Shown here: in pieces, positions 7,834-18,164 of the stretch
How positions within the stretch are numbered: the first letter of the stretch is position 1
Layout of the letters: the number at the start of each line of letters is the position of its first letter
Source: Heterostelium multicystogenum
Taxonomy: Eukaryota > Evosea > Eumycetozoa > Acytosteliales > Acytosteliaceae
Length of the DNA: 42,771 bases
Assembly (NCBI GenBank): GCA_003667245.1
Contig: RCNN01000247.1
Span: forward strand, 1 to 42,771
Reading direction: 5' to 3'
Program-made: the position numbers and the translations under genes
The notes under the pieces: generated by a model
Told to the model about the DNA's origin: nothing
Databases searched by the model: none
Seen by the model: only the letters and a program-made list of their open reading frames with translations

Positions 7834-10820
7834 TTATTTCTCTAATGTTAAAGATAGTTTTTCATAATCTGATTTGGACAGTGATTTATAGTTTTTAATA
7901 TAATTTTGTGTATTATGATCCAAAACATAAGGATAGTTGCAATCAAAGCATTTAAAGTCTTGAATAGTTTTCCAAATTTCCATATAGAAATCAAAATGTA
8001 TCATCTTTACATTGTTATCACCATAGTATATCGATTGTTTTGAATCCAAAGTAAGTTTTCTACCAATATCTAGTTTTGCAAGTTTCTAATGTATAAAAAT
8101 TAATAATTTAGATTCTATTCTAAAACTATTTCATATCTTTAATACAAACTCCATATGGAATACATTGATGACCAATAAAATTTTTTAAATGTTCTCTATA
8201 TGGAAGAAAATCATTCTCCTCAGTAAATAGCTGACACAAATCTTGGTAGTCATTGATTAAAGTGGTGTCTACTCTTGCCCAGGTTTTAGCTAAATATTGG
8301 ACCGAGTGGTATTTCAAACCATCTAGTATTTCAAAGCATCCATTGAAATTGTGAATTTCTTTTAGGTGTTTGGCAACTTGAATAAACTTTTCGATCACTC
8401 TAGTTCTATGTTCTATTTGCTGTTTAGAGATGACTTCGCTAGTTACCCAATTAGAAATCGAATTGTAATGAGAAGTTAGTGTTATGAGTTTTGGAATTCT
8501 GTAAAGAATTCTCTCCTGCGAAGGTGCCAAATGGAAAAACTCTTTGTCCTCTACCGATAGATGATTACTCGCTTCGATTAGGGTGAGTTGTCTGGCAATT
8601 TCCGAGGCATCGAGCTCCAAGATATCTCTACTTTCAGTAGTTTTCAAATTAGAGTCAGCACCATTTGTTTGGTTTGTTGCATCATCAAAAAAGGGAAGTT
8701 GAACCATGGTACCAATTACAGAAGGTGCTGGAGAAAGAAGCATCATTATCCTATGAAAAATCTCTGGACAATCTTTTTTCAGTTTTTGTTGAATGAACCT
8801 TGTTATTTTTTCAGAGAGCTCCTGGTTGTCTGTGAAATCGTACCTGTGTTCTTCCAACCATTGTTGGACAATCAATCCAATTCTAGAATGAACCTGCTCA
8901 TTGGTTGGAAGTGGCTGAATGGCATACTTTCTCTTTTTACAATGATAGCATTCTATCAGAAGATCCAAAAACTCCATTCTAGTCGAATAACTCCTAAAAG
9001 ATAGCAAGAAGCATGTAATAACATCTTTGTTGGCTAGTTTAGAGAATGCTAAGTGTCGCACAATTGAATCAAGTTTTCCAGCCTTCAATCTTCTCTCCTC
9101 AATTCTATCATCAAAGCACAGAACCACGCCATTAATCTCCAAATCTTCTTTAGAATCCCATCCAGGTGGAAGTTCATCTGTTGATGCTTGTTGCTTTCTC
9201 TTCAATTTTCTTTTATAGTAGATCAAAAATACTAAAACACCAATAATTGCCAGTACACCAATTAGTACAGGAGCTATGATCCACAGCATAGGTTTTTCCT
9301 TGTTTTGCGAGGATACTTCTTCGGAAATTGATTCATTCGTTACATTTACATTGGGATTGGGTTTAGGAATATTAGATACAGATACAGGTTTAGTTGAAGG
9401 TTTACTTGATTCTTTGATTAACATTAGTATTGGGTAATTTAAGTTAACTCTGAATACTTACCAGTTGTTATATTCTTAACTAATTCTGATGAATCAAATA
9501 TGAACTGTTTTGAATACTTGAATAGATATGATGGCGTTGAATTATATCCTTTAATGTTGACTATGAGTGGAAGCGGTACATCAACAATAGATGTATTGTT
9601 ATTGGGTGGGACTTGACACACAATACTCTTTCCATCATTTGTTGGATAGGTAACATTGACACAAGATATGCTGCTATTAATGGTAATTGAAATAGGATCT
9701 CCATTTAATCCAAGATGTTTACCTTTCAAAGTAATTGATCCACCATTATTATCTATTTGACTTATGGATTCTACATAAGGTACTAAGTTGACTGTAAATA
9801 ATAAATTGTCTTTACTCAAAGATATATAACAATACTTACATATAGTATACTTGTATTGAAGTGAAGGATTGTTCTTTACATTAATAAGCAGCTGATAAGT
9901 TCCAGGATTAATAAATAATGTAGATATCGTTTTATTTGACTCTATATCGACGGAAAGGTTGAAATGATTGATCAAGGATGTAGGCTTGAATGATACATCA
10001 TTATTGACAGTAATATCGATGAATTCTTTGTTCACACCAAAGCTATCACCATTAATGACCATTGTATTGTTGCTTATTAATATATCAGTGACAGTAGGTC
10101 CTTTTTGTTTTAGATCAAAGTAAGAATTGCGTTCATTCTCTCAACAACTAATTTCAATAATATTATAGCATACTTTGATAGGAAAACAAGGCATTGTTAC
10201 CGGTATTCCTTATGTTAACTACAATACTAACATTTCTACCTGCATCGAGTTGTGAAATGTTGGTTGGAAATGGAAAATAGATTTCAGTAGCATCACGATT
10301 GGAGCCTGATTGTTTAATTTGTTGGGTCTGGAACTGCAGTATGTTTGGAGTCTGGCTACTAGTTTGTTGCAGATAGTTGCCTTTCACGGTGAGTGTTCCT
10401 CCTTCTGTTGGCACACTGGACACATTCGAGATGACCACCGGATTCCAGAAGTTGGTAGCACACGTGGCCTGTACACATCCCTTGATGAGTCCTGCTACGG
10501 CAATACTATCATTCAGGGTGACAACCACTTTTGTTTCACTCGAAGACAACACATGCAGCTGCAACGAAGAAGGCTGTGAAGTTCCATTAAAAAATGGATC
10601 CACCCTCCATGATGTTGCGGCTAACAACTTATCCCCAATAATATCGGCATGTCCAACATAGTATTGAATACTATTTATAACCTCTTTGTTTTAAAATACT
10701 AATATTAGACATCAACTATTCTATCTTGGTAATAATTTTTTAGAGTTGGCAAAAGATTTACTTACGACATTCTATATAGATTATATTTAATAGAATAAAG
10801 TATAGTGTTATCTTGATCAT
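7834..10820 (-). CDS. Receptor-like IPT/TIG transmembrane protein with cytoplasmic RasGEF
   Basis: Exons 10820-10766, 10683-10174, 10100-9462, 9411-~8129 and 8095-7834; the first three introns have canonical borders and matching phases. Residues 1-18 (MIKITLYFILLNIIYIEC) are a signal peptide. An unassigned extracellular region follows, then three IPT/TIG-like repeats (starting near SSVPTEGGTLTVKGN, PTVTDILISNNTMVINGDSFG and SISQIDNNGGSITLKGKHLG) with many N-glycosylation sites. Then comes a membrane helix (about 444-468, LWIIAPVLIGVLAIIGVLVF) with a basic stop-transfer. A RasGEF N domain follows (about 494-600) and a RasGEF catalytic domain (ELDASEIARQLTLIE, IPYGVCIKDM). It should activate a Ras-family GTPase at the plasma membrane in response to an outside ligand or neighbouring cell. 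An in-frame TAG follows IKDMK. The rest of the catalytic domain is recovered in the last exon, but no GT donor is visible there, so either the end is broken or a base is wrong. About 915 residues if joined. Confidence 0.85.
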
Positions 10821-11574
10821 CGAATTTAGTATATTTATATATATATTTATATATTATAGAGTTATCTTTTATACTTATATGTTATAATGATTGTTATTGT
10901 TTACATTTCAATACATATATCAATACAAGTCAAACAAATACATTTAAACACAACAACAACAATAATAATAATCATAATAATAATAATAGTAATAATAGTT
11001 AGGATTTAATCATCTAATAAAATGTATTTAATAGATATTTAACTCATCTTAAGAATAAGATGTACTTGTAAACTCAACCAACGACATTGATTTTATTTAT
11101 ACAAGTAGCTATATAATATTATATAGTATAATAAATATAATCAACTTTAATATAATATTATATAATAAAGACAACTTTATTAGTTTGTTGATTGAATATT
11201 GAAAAGTCAACTTGTTAAAATATTTATACATAATAACAACATATAAATCCATATATTAGATTCGAATTTTTACAATAGATAGATTTTTTTGGTTGATCGG
11301 TATTAGTATCACAATACAATCAATGTTAGGGTGGTAGATGTACATAAAGATACACAAACACCAATCAATCAATCAAACAAGTAAAAATTGAATTTTCCAA
11401 CATCAACAAAATAGTAATAAAAAGATAAAATTAATAAATGACTTCAAATTCAATTTTGTTGAATTGTTTGTTATTCCGTAATAACCTTAATTCCATAAAA
11501 CATTACCTGTTTCAATTTCATCGACTGGCTCACAAGAGCTTTAATTGAAAGATAGATAAATGAATTGAGATGTT
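10821..11574. other. Intergenic region
   Basis: Very AT-rich, with an AAT/AAC microsatellite at about 10955-11000 and repeated TATATA stretches. It holds the promoter of the IPT/TIG-RasGEF gene and the 3' flank of the acetyltransferase gene. No coding sequence seen. Confidence 0.7.
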
Positions 11575-12326
11575 TTATTGTTTCTGAGGAATTTTATATT
11601 TGTTTTTATCTTCCTCAGTGATCTCTCGTAAAACTTTACATGGATTTCCAACTGCAATACAATTGGATGGAATGGACTTTGTGACGACACTTCCTCCACC
11701 AATCACGGTATTGTCGCCTATGGTCACACCTGGTAAGATGGTGACATTTCCACCTATCCAAACATTGTTACCTACAGTAATGGGATATCCATACTCATAG
11801 CATCTGCCAAGTGATTATGATTTGTTCAGCATAAAAAGTAAATATTACAAAATAGATGTTTCACTTACGCATTTCTTGTTTCGACATCCAATGGATGTCC
11901 AGCTGTATAGACACCAACATTTGGACCAAGCATACAATTTTCACCAAACTTAATTGGTGCACATCAAGGAAACAGCATCCATGATTTGTGTAAAAGTTAT
12001 TTCTATCATTTTTAATGTATAATTATTATTATTTTTAATTTATTAATCATAATAATGTGTTAAAATTAAGTAACATACCCAACTTCGATGTTATAGCCAT
12101 AGTCACAATGGAAAGGTGACTCCAAATGAACTTGATTTCCAGTTTTTCCTAAGAGTTTCTTTGTGATAATGGCTCTTTCTTCTCGAAGTGATGGTCTTGT
12201 TGCATTTAGATCAAAACACAGCTCTTTTGCCGTGTGACGATCTCTACAAAGTTCTGGGTCAGGGGAAAAGTATAATTGACCATTGATCATCTTTTCTTTT
12301 TCAGTTTCATAGTTTTTTGGTTCCAT
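11575..12326 (-). CDS. Maltose/galactoside O-acetyltransferase-family protein (left-handed beta helix)
   Basis: Predicted acetyl-CoA-dependent sugar O-acetyltransferase of the Maa/NodL/LacA group. Exons 12326-12079, 12002-11879 and 11803-11575; both introns begin GTATGT or GTAAGT and keep phase. The N-terminal Maa-type helical region is present ([18 protein letters not shown]), followed by [12 protein letters not shown]. Next come hexapeptide repeats, the catalytic-loop region YTAGHPLD with its His, and the C-terminal coil [16 protein letters not shown]. About 200 residues, normal for the family. A one-base shift after FLDV in exon 2 breaks the frame (family pattern LDVAPI); it looks like a single missing base. 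The enzyme is typical of bacteria, so the gene may be an old transfer, now carrying amoeba introns. Substrate unknown. Confidence 0.85.
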
Positions 12327-13212
12327 TATTGGTATAATTGTATATTACAATGTTTGGTATGTTTCATATGAATTCTCTTTTAATTATGATTTGGTCTATA
12401 AAAACTTAAACCAAATTAATTTTTAAATTAAAAAAATCTTGGTGAGTCATTACCAGAGAGGAAATAGGAAAAATTAACGAATGAATTTGATTGCAGATTC
12501 ATCATTAACGATTATATATTGTTGAATCTAACTTATTACAAGTTAACCAGGTTGAACTTTTTGTCTTGTATGTTTATAATTGTTGAATCCATAAATTCTT
12601 ATCCAACTGAATGCAGGTCCTTAATTCATGATTATTTAAAATAGAGATAAAAAATGCATTTTTTATAGGTGGAGAGTTTTTTAAGTGAGAGATTTGATAA
12701 ATTCATAAATATGTGAAAATTTTACTATTAGGATACCTATTCAAATATTTAAATTTATCATTCTGATTTAGAAACTTTAATAATAAAGAAATACTATTTT
12801 TAAAATATTTATACAATTAAGAAAAATTTAATTATGGTAAGTACCTATAGAGGTCAGATAAGAATAATAAAGATAATGTTAATAACACAACCCTGCAGTT
12901 GGCAAAGGTTGATAGAAATAACTAATAAGAAAAGATAAGATTAAAAGATAAACTTTTATTATAAGAGGATTAGTACTAATGGTACTGAAAGGCGATTTGT
13001 AATAAGAAGAGGAGTTGGTATTTATACTTGTAGAAATGATTCCTTAGAAGAATCAGATATTATTATTATTAGAAGGTAGTTGGAAAGATAATGATTAATG
13101 GGTTTAACCCTTATGATTATTTGAATAGGAAGATGTTATCTAGATCTTCTAAAGATCTGGATCAAGAGTTGTTAACGGTCTAGTAGTCTTACTATATAAT
13201 GATCGTTGTCCC
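12327..13212. other. Intergenic region upstream of the initiator tRNA
   Basis: No gene. 12840-13200 is A/G-rich and may be a decayed retroelement. It includes a 15-base near-match (12889-12903) to the 3' end of the tRNA-Ser gene, a GGGTTTAACCC palindrome near 13099 and an AGATCTTCTAAAGATCT palindrome near 13141. Confidence 0.5.
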
Positions 13213-13284
13213 AGCATCTTAGCTCAGAGGAAGAGCGGTGGGCCCATAACCCACAGGTCGGTCGATCGAAACTTCCAGATGCTA
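13213..13284 (+). tRNA. Initiator tRNA-Met(CAU)
   Basis: 72 nt. The acceptor AGCATCT pairs with AGATGCT, with A1-T72 as in eukaryotic initiators. D stem is GCTC/GAGC. The anticodon stem GTGGG/CCCAC carries the three consecutive G-C pairs of initiators. The loop CCCATAA gives anticodon CAT with C33. The T loop is ATCGAAA (A54, A60) rather than TTCRANY, an initiator hallmark. The T stem has two mismatches (51-63 and 52-62), so the gene may be weakened or the sequence wrong there. A Ty3-type element lies 68 bp downstream. Confidence 0.9.
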
Positions 13285-13352
13285 AACTTATTATCAACAC
13301 AATTGTTAAATATGCGCGCAAAAAGAAAATCATTCATTTTAAATTGACAAGC

Positions 13353-13523
13353 TGTAAAACACGAAGTTCAAAAATCATAAAAATAAGAAATTTATAGTAT
13401 AAAAACCGAAAATAATCAAATAAACAAATCATTCCAATTAATAACCCTAATTCCTCTATAGTTATAATTAATTATTGTTAATAGATCCTATATATATACG
13501 TTTTATGTGTTACTCTTTTAAAC
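13353..13523 (+). repeat. 5' LTR (171 bp)
   Basis: Begins TGTAAAACACGAAG and ends CTCTTTTAAAC. It matches 17994-18164 base for base by eye. A TATATATATA stretch near the end could be the promoter. The right end does not show the usual CA. Confidence 0.92.
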
Positions 13524-13572
13524 TTTTTTTTATTTTTTATCGTACTTATATAAATAATTAATAAGATTAAGA

Positions 13573-14626
13573 ATGGCTACTAAACAGTTATTTAAGAATA
13601 CAAAGAGGGATGAGCATGATCCAGGAGGGAAATTGGAGTCACTACAGTTGATAGTCGAGAACCAGACAATGGTGTTGTCTAAGGTGCAAGAGGAGTTTAA
13701 GGTACACCTAGAAAGAAGGGAAAAAGAGTTTAAAGAACAAATAGAACAAAGAGACAAGGAATATAAGGAACAAGCAACTCAAAGAGAAAAAGCATTTAAG
13801 GATCAACAAAATTTTAATGAGGCGTTGTTGGAAAACTTGTTGAAGTTAAATGGAAAGATAAAAGAAGTCGAGGTAGAAGAAGTAGTGAAAGGAGAAGGAA
13901 ATTGGAGAATTGAACTTAGAGCTGAAGCTCGAGAGTTAAATAAGTTAAAAGAGTTCGCAACTTTCAAACATGAGTTGTTGAAAAGTATTAGAGACATGGA
14001 TATTAGAGATGACGACCGGAAGAAGTTTTTACTGAGAGCTAGTTTAAGTGAAAAAAGAGCAGTAATTTATGAAGCAGTTGACGAAGAGGCAACTTTTGAA
14101 GAAGTTTTAAATAAGTTGGAGGAGAGGTGAATTAACAACACATCAAAGAGACCAAGTAGGAGCTTGTATTGAAAGTCTTGACAAACATGAGTTAAGATTT
14201 GGGGTACAACAAAGTGAAAAGAGTTCAAATTCATTAGAGAGCTACATAGCTTTTTGGATGGATAACCATGCAATATCGAGGTTAAGTGATGAAACCAAGA
14301 AATATATGTTCTTCAAGAACTTGGTATATGATGATTATAAACAGAAAGTCGAGAAGTATATATTCAGATCAGATTATCGTAGTAAAGGATTCATGGATAT
14401 GATCGACCATGCCAGAAGCTACATCATGGATAGGAGTTCTTTTAGAGGTCACATTCAGAAAAAGAATTATGGTACCCGTGATCATAAAGAGTCAGTTACT
14501 AGATCTGCCGTTAGACCTAGTGCCGTAAGAGAAGAAGGTAAAGAAGGATCGAGATCGGAGTTTAGATGCTACAATTGTGAGGGTATAGGACACAGTGCTA
14601 AGGTGTGCCCAAGTAAGTCGAAATGA
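13573..14626 (+). pseudogene. gag: gag polyprotein, frameshifted in this copy
   Basis: Starts at ATG 13573 (MATKQLFKNTKRDEHD). The first half is a coiled coil with repeated REKEFKEQ-type heptads, then a capsid-like region. The first frame stops at 14130. The protein continues one base over from about 14126 (SLESYIAFWMDNHAIS) and ends with a CCHC zinc knuckle (CYNCEGIGHSAKVC). The switch lies in a GA-rich patch at 14117-14130. It is probably a single-base indel, since a programmed shift inside gag would be unusual. The final stop is UGA at 14624-14626, and the same frame stays open into protease. Confidence 0.85.
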
Positions 14627-14656
14627 ACCGAGGTTAAGAAGAGTGGAAGGGAAGAG

Positions 14657-17600
14657 GTGAAGATGGAAGTGGCGTTAATTGATAGCAGTAGTAGCGATCA
14701 TATTAAAGTCAAGTTGATGATAGGTGGAGTGGAAAGAAAAGTGATAGTCGATACGGGAGCGAAGAAATCCTTTATTAATAATAAATGGATTAGAAGTAGT
14801 GATAAGATAGAAACAAGAAGGAATTTAATAGTTAAATTGCCGTTCGAAGAAGGAAATATTAGTAAGATAGTTAATAAGGCATTGTATACGAAGATAGAGT
14901 TAGGAAGTCAAATAGAAGTAGAGTTAAATGTGATAGATTTAGACGAAGAAATAGAAATAATATTCGGTACGGATATTTTAGAGGAATTGAAATTAGAAAT
15001 GGAATTGGATGGAAAGAAATGGAAAGTTAAGATGTTAAGTGAAGAAGTCGAAGTAGTTGATAGAACAATGGATGGGAAGGAAGAAATAGAAGAAATTAGT
15101 AATACAGAAGAAGAGATAGTATCCGAAGTAATGGATTTAATTGAAAAGGAAGATTTAGAAACGTTAGAGAAAGTAATAATAGAGAAATTCAGAGATGTTA
15201 TCGTGGAGAAAGCTCCAGATTTTAGCGTAATTAAGAGAGATAATGATATTAGTCATAGAATAGTTTTGAAAGAAGGAGTAGTAATTAAGAGTCAATATCC
15301 ATTCAAGAAGTCGTTTAAGGAAGAATTAGATATTCAAAAGAAAGTAGATGAATTATTAGAATTAGGCGTGGTAGAGAAAATAGCGGAAGATGTAGAAGAT
15401 ATTGTAGAATCACCAATTTTTGCGGTGTATAAAAACGGAGAGTTTGATAGATTAGTAAATCAATTTAAGAAATTGAATGAAGGAACAGTAGATTTAGAGT
15501 ATAAGATACCGATAATAGAAGACGTGTTGAATAGATTAAGTGGGAAAAGAATTTTTTCACTAGGTGATGTGATTAAAGGATATTTCCATGTAGAGTTAGA
15601 AGAGAGTTCGAGGAGGTTGACAGCCTTTAGAACGAAGAAAGGATTGTATTGGTATAAGAGGATGGCGATGGGATTAAGTGGAGCACCAGCTAGATTTGCC
15701 GAGTTTATGGAATCGAATTTTGGAGATATTGTCGATAATTATTTCGATGATCTCATAGCAGCAGATGATACTGTTTTGGAGAATGTTAGAAGAGTGATTA
15801 AGATGTTAATCAGGTGCAGAGAAAGAAAGATCTTTATTAGTAAGAAGAAAGTGAAGTTGTTTAGAAGAGAAATACAGATACTGGGTAGAACAATCAAATT
15901 CAATACAGTTAATAGTAGTAACTATAAGACAGAGTTGTTGGATCAAATGTCATATCCAACTAATCCGAAGGAAGTGCAGAAAACGCTAGGATTTTTTAAT
16001 TATTTTAGAAAATTCATAGACAAATACCCAGAGAAGACGAGACATTTGGAAGAATTGCGTAAACATAAGAGAGAATTTGAAATTAGTGATGAAGCCAAGA
16101 AGGAATTTTATCAGTTAATCGGAGAATTGAAACAAACCGTAGATTTGTATTTACCAGACCCGTTGAAGGAGTACTATATTTACACGGACGCGAGTGATAT
16201 TGGCATTAGTGCAATTATCAAGCAGAAGGATAAAGATGGAGTAGAGAGTTGTTGGCGATAAAGGAGTGTTTGAAGAAGAACATGAAGATACTTTTGGGTA
16301 GTAAATTAAAGATCTTTACGGATCATTATAATTTGCTATACTTGAAGGATCAAGTGACTTTAACGAAAGATCAATTGAAAGCACTTGAAGTGTTATCACA
16401 ATTCAATTACGAAATTAAGCATATTGACGGTGTAAAGAATGTAGGAGCGGATGTATTGTCGAGGTTGAACACTTATAGGATACCTATAGAGTGGGATTAT
16501 TTGATGGAAGTTAAGGAAAGTTATAAAGGAAATAGTGACGTAGAGTTAGTGAAAGCGAGACATAAAGATACGTGGAGAGAACGTGAAGGTCTATTGTTTA
16601 TCATAGACAAGGAAGGAAAAGAAAGATTAGTGTTGGTAGATGAAAAACATATCAAAGAGATAATTAGAGAGGCACACAGTACGCCATATTGTGGGCACGG
16701 AGATAGTTTAAGAACGTATACGAGAATTAAGGAGAATTTCTATTGTAGGAAATTGTACGAGAAGGTGAAAGAGTTTTGTGATTATTGTGTAGAATGTCAA
16801 CAAAATAGAATAGAAGTAAAGAAGAAAGCAAATATTCAGCCATTAGAGATAGCGGAAGGAGTCGGAATAGATATAAGTTTGGATTTTCTAGATTTACCAG
16901 AGAGTCTAAATGGTTATAATTATGTGTTAGTTGTCGTAGATAGATTCAGTAAATATACAACAATTATACCAACGAAGAAACAAATAACAGCGATAGAGAC
17001 AGCTAAACTAGTTCATGAAAATGTGTTTACATCATTTGGATTACCGTTATCGATAGTCAGTGATAGAGACCCCCGTTTTACGAGTGAAGTGTGGCAAGAA
17101 TTATTCCGAAGAGTTGGATCGAAGTTGAGAATGTCTGTACCCAGACATCCCCAAAGTGATGGTCAGACCGAGAGACTGAATAGAAGTATCAGAACGATGT
17201 TGAGAAAATTAGCCTTGGAGAAGAAGGAGAATTGGGACGAGGAGATCAAGAATATTCAATTTGCGATTAACTCAACCTATAATGCAACAATTAAGAGATC
17301 CCCGTTTGAAGTAGTGTTAGGTTATGTACCGACATCACCTATAAATTTGTTTGCAAAACGAATTAGTGGAGAAGAAAGAGATGTGGTGAGAGAGATAGTT
17401 CGAGATTGTTTGTTAGACAAACAACTACAAATGTTAGAAGGAGAAGAGTTAGTGGAGAAGATTGATATCGTGAAAGGAGATTGGGTGTTAGTCAAGGATG
17501 AATTTATCAACTTGGATGTAGATAAAGAATCAATTATGAAGTCAGTTAGAAACAGAAACAGAGGTCCATTTAAAGTAATAAGAGTATTCAATAATGGATT

Positions 17601-18021
17601 AAACCTAGAATTGGAGTTGGATGGTTTCACTAGGAGACATGCAATTTTCAATGTTACCCAAGTAATGAAATTCAAAGTTAATGAAGACAATAACGAATTG
17701 GTTGCCGAGCCTGGTCCGAAGTTGGTCAATGGAGAAGAAGAGTATGTGGTTGAAAAGATAATGGGTGTTCGCAAGTTTGGAAAGAGCACACAATACTTAA
17801 TCAAATGGTTAGGTTACCCAGAAGATCAGTCATCATGGCAATTCGAGAAATACATTCATGCTAAGGAACTGATAGACATATTCAAGAAAGAACAAGAACA
17901 GGAACAAGACAACCAGAAACCTAAGAAGACAGTCAAAACTCAAAGGAAGACCTATAACCCGAAAAGAAGACCTACTCTTAAAAAAGGGCAAAGTGTAAAA
18001 CACGAAGTTCAAAAATCATAA
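14657..18021 (+). pseudogene. pol: pro-pol polyprotein: protease, RT, RNase H (deleted), integrase, chromodomain
   Basis: The frame is open from the codon after the gag UGA; the first Met is at 14657. The protease has the aspartic active site VDTGAKKSFI. RT shows the SLGDVIKGYFHVELE and MAMGLSGAPARF motifs and the catalytic box YFDD (15739-15750). RNase H begins YIYTDASDIG but jumps at 16240-16250 straight to ELLAIKEC. Roughly 20-25 residues, including the region of the catalytic Glu, are missing and the frame changes (stop at 16261). The second frame carries the RNase H end (IFTDHYNLLYL) and integrase: an H-H-C-C zinc site, D,D-35-E with SDRDPRF and DGQTERLNR, and the GPF motif. It ends in a chromodomain (VVEKIMGVRKFGKSTQYLIK, WLGYPEDQSSW). 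The stop lies 28 bp inside the 3' LTR. Confidence 0.88.
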
Positions 18022-18164
18022 AAATAAGAAATTTATAGTATAAAAACCGAAAATAATCAAATAAACAAATCATTCCAATTAATAACCCTAATTCCTCTAT
18101 AGTTATAATTAATTATTGTTAATAGATCCTATATATATACGTTTTATGTGTTACTCTTTTAAAC
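17994..18164 (+). repeat. 3' LTR (171 bp)
   Basis: Identical by eye to 13353-13523. Its first 28 bases also encode the last residues and stop of pol. It is followed by AAGCCATCAAC, the interrupted non-LTR element. Confidence 0.92.

Larger units (their letters stand above)
13353..18164 (+). mobile_element. Ty3-type LTR retrotransposon with chromodomain (skipper-like)
   Basis: A 4812-bp element bounded by two 171-bp LTRs that look identical. It is flanked by AAGC on both sides (possibly CAAGC), a likely 4-5 bp target duplication. Gene order is gag, protease, reverse transcriptase, RNase H, integrase, chromodomain. An A/G-rich polypurine tract lies just before the 3' LTR (17980-17993). No tRNA primer-binding site, including one for the adjacent initiator tRNA-Met, follows the 5' LTR. 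Gag and pro-pol share a frame separated by one UGA, resembling published Dictyostelium skipper. A frameshift in gag and a gap in RNase H make this copy defective as read. It is inserted in the 5' part of a non-LTR element, 68 bp downstream of the tRNA. Confidence 0.92.

Noticed and set aside
8588..9218. Plus-strand ORFs across the RasGEF
   Set aside because: Antisense to a well-supported RasGEF catalytic region.
10955..11000. CRISPR-like or regulatory repeat array
   Set aside because: Simple AAT/AAC microsatellite without spacers; common in this type of genome.
17322..17804. 160-residue minus-strand ORF in the retrotransposon
   Set aside because: Antisense to the integrase C-terminus and chromodomain; Ser/Leu-rich shadow.
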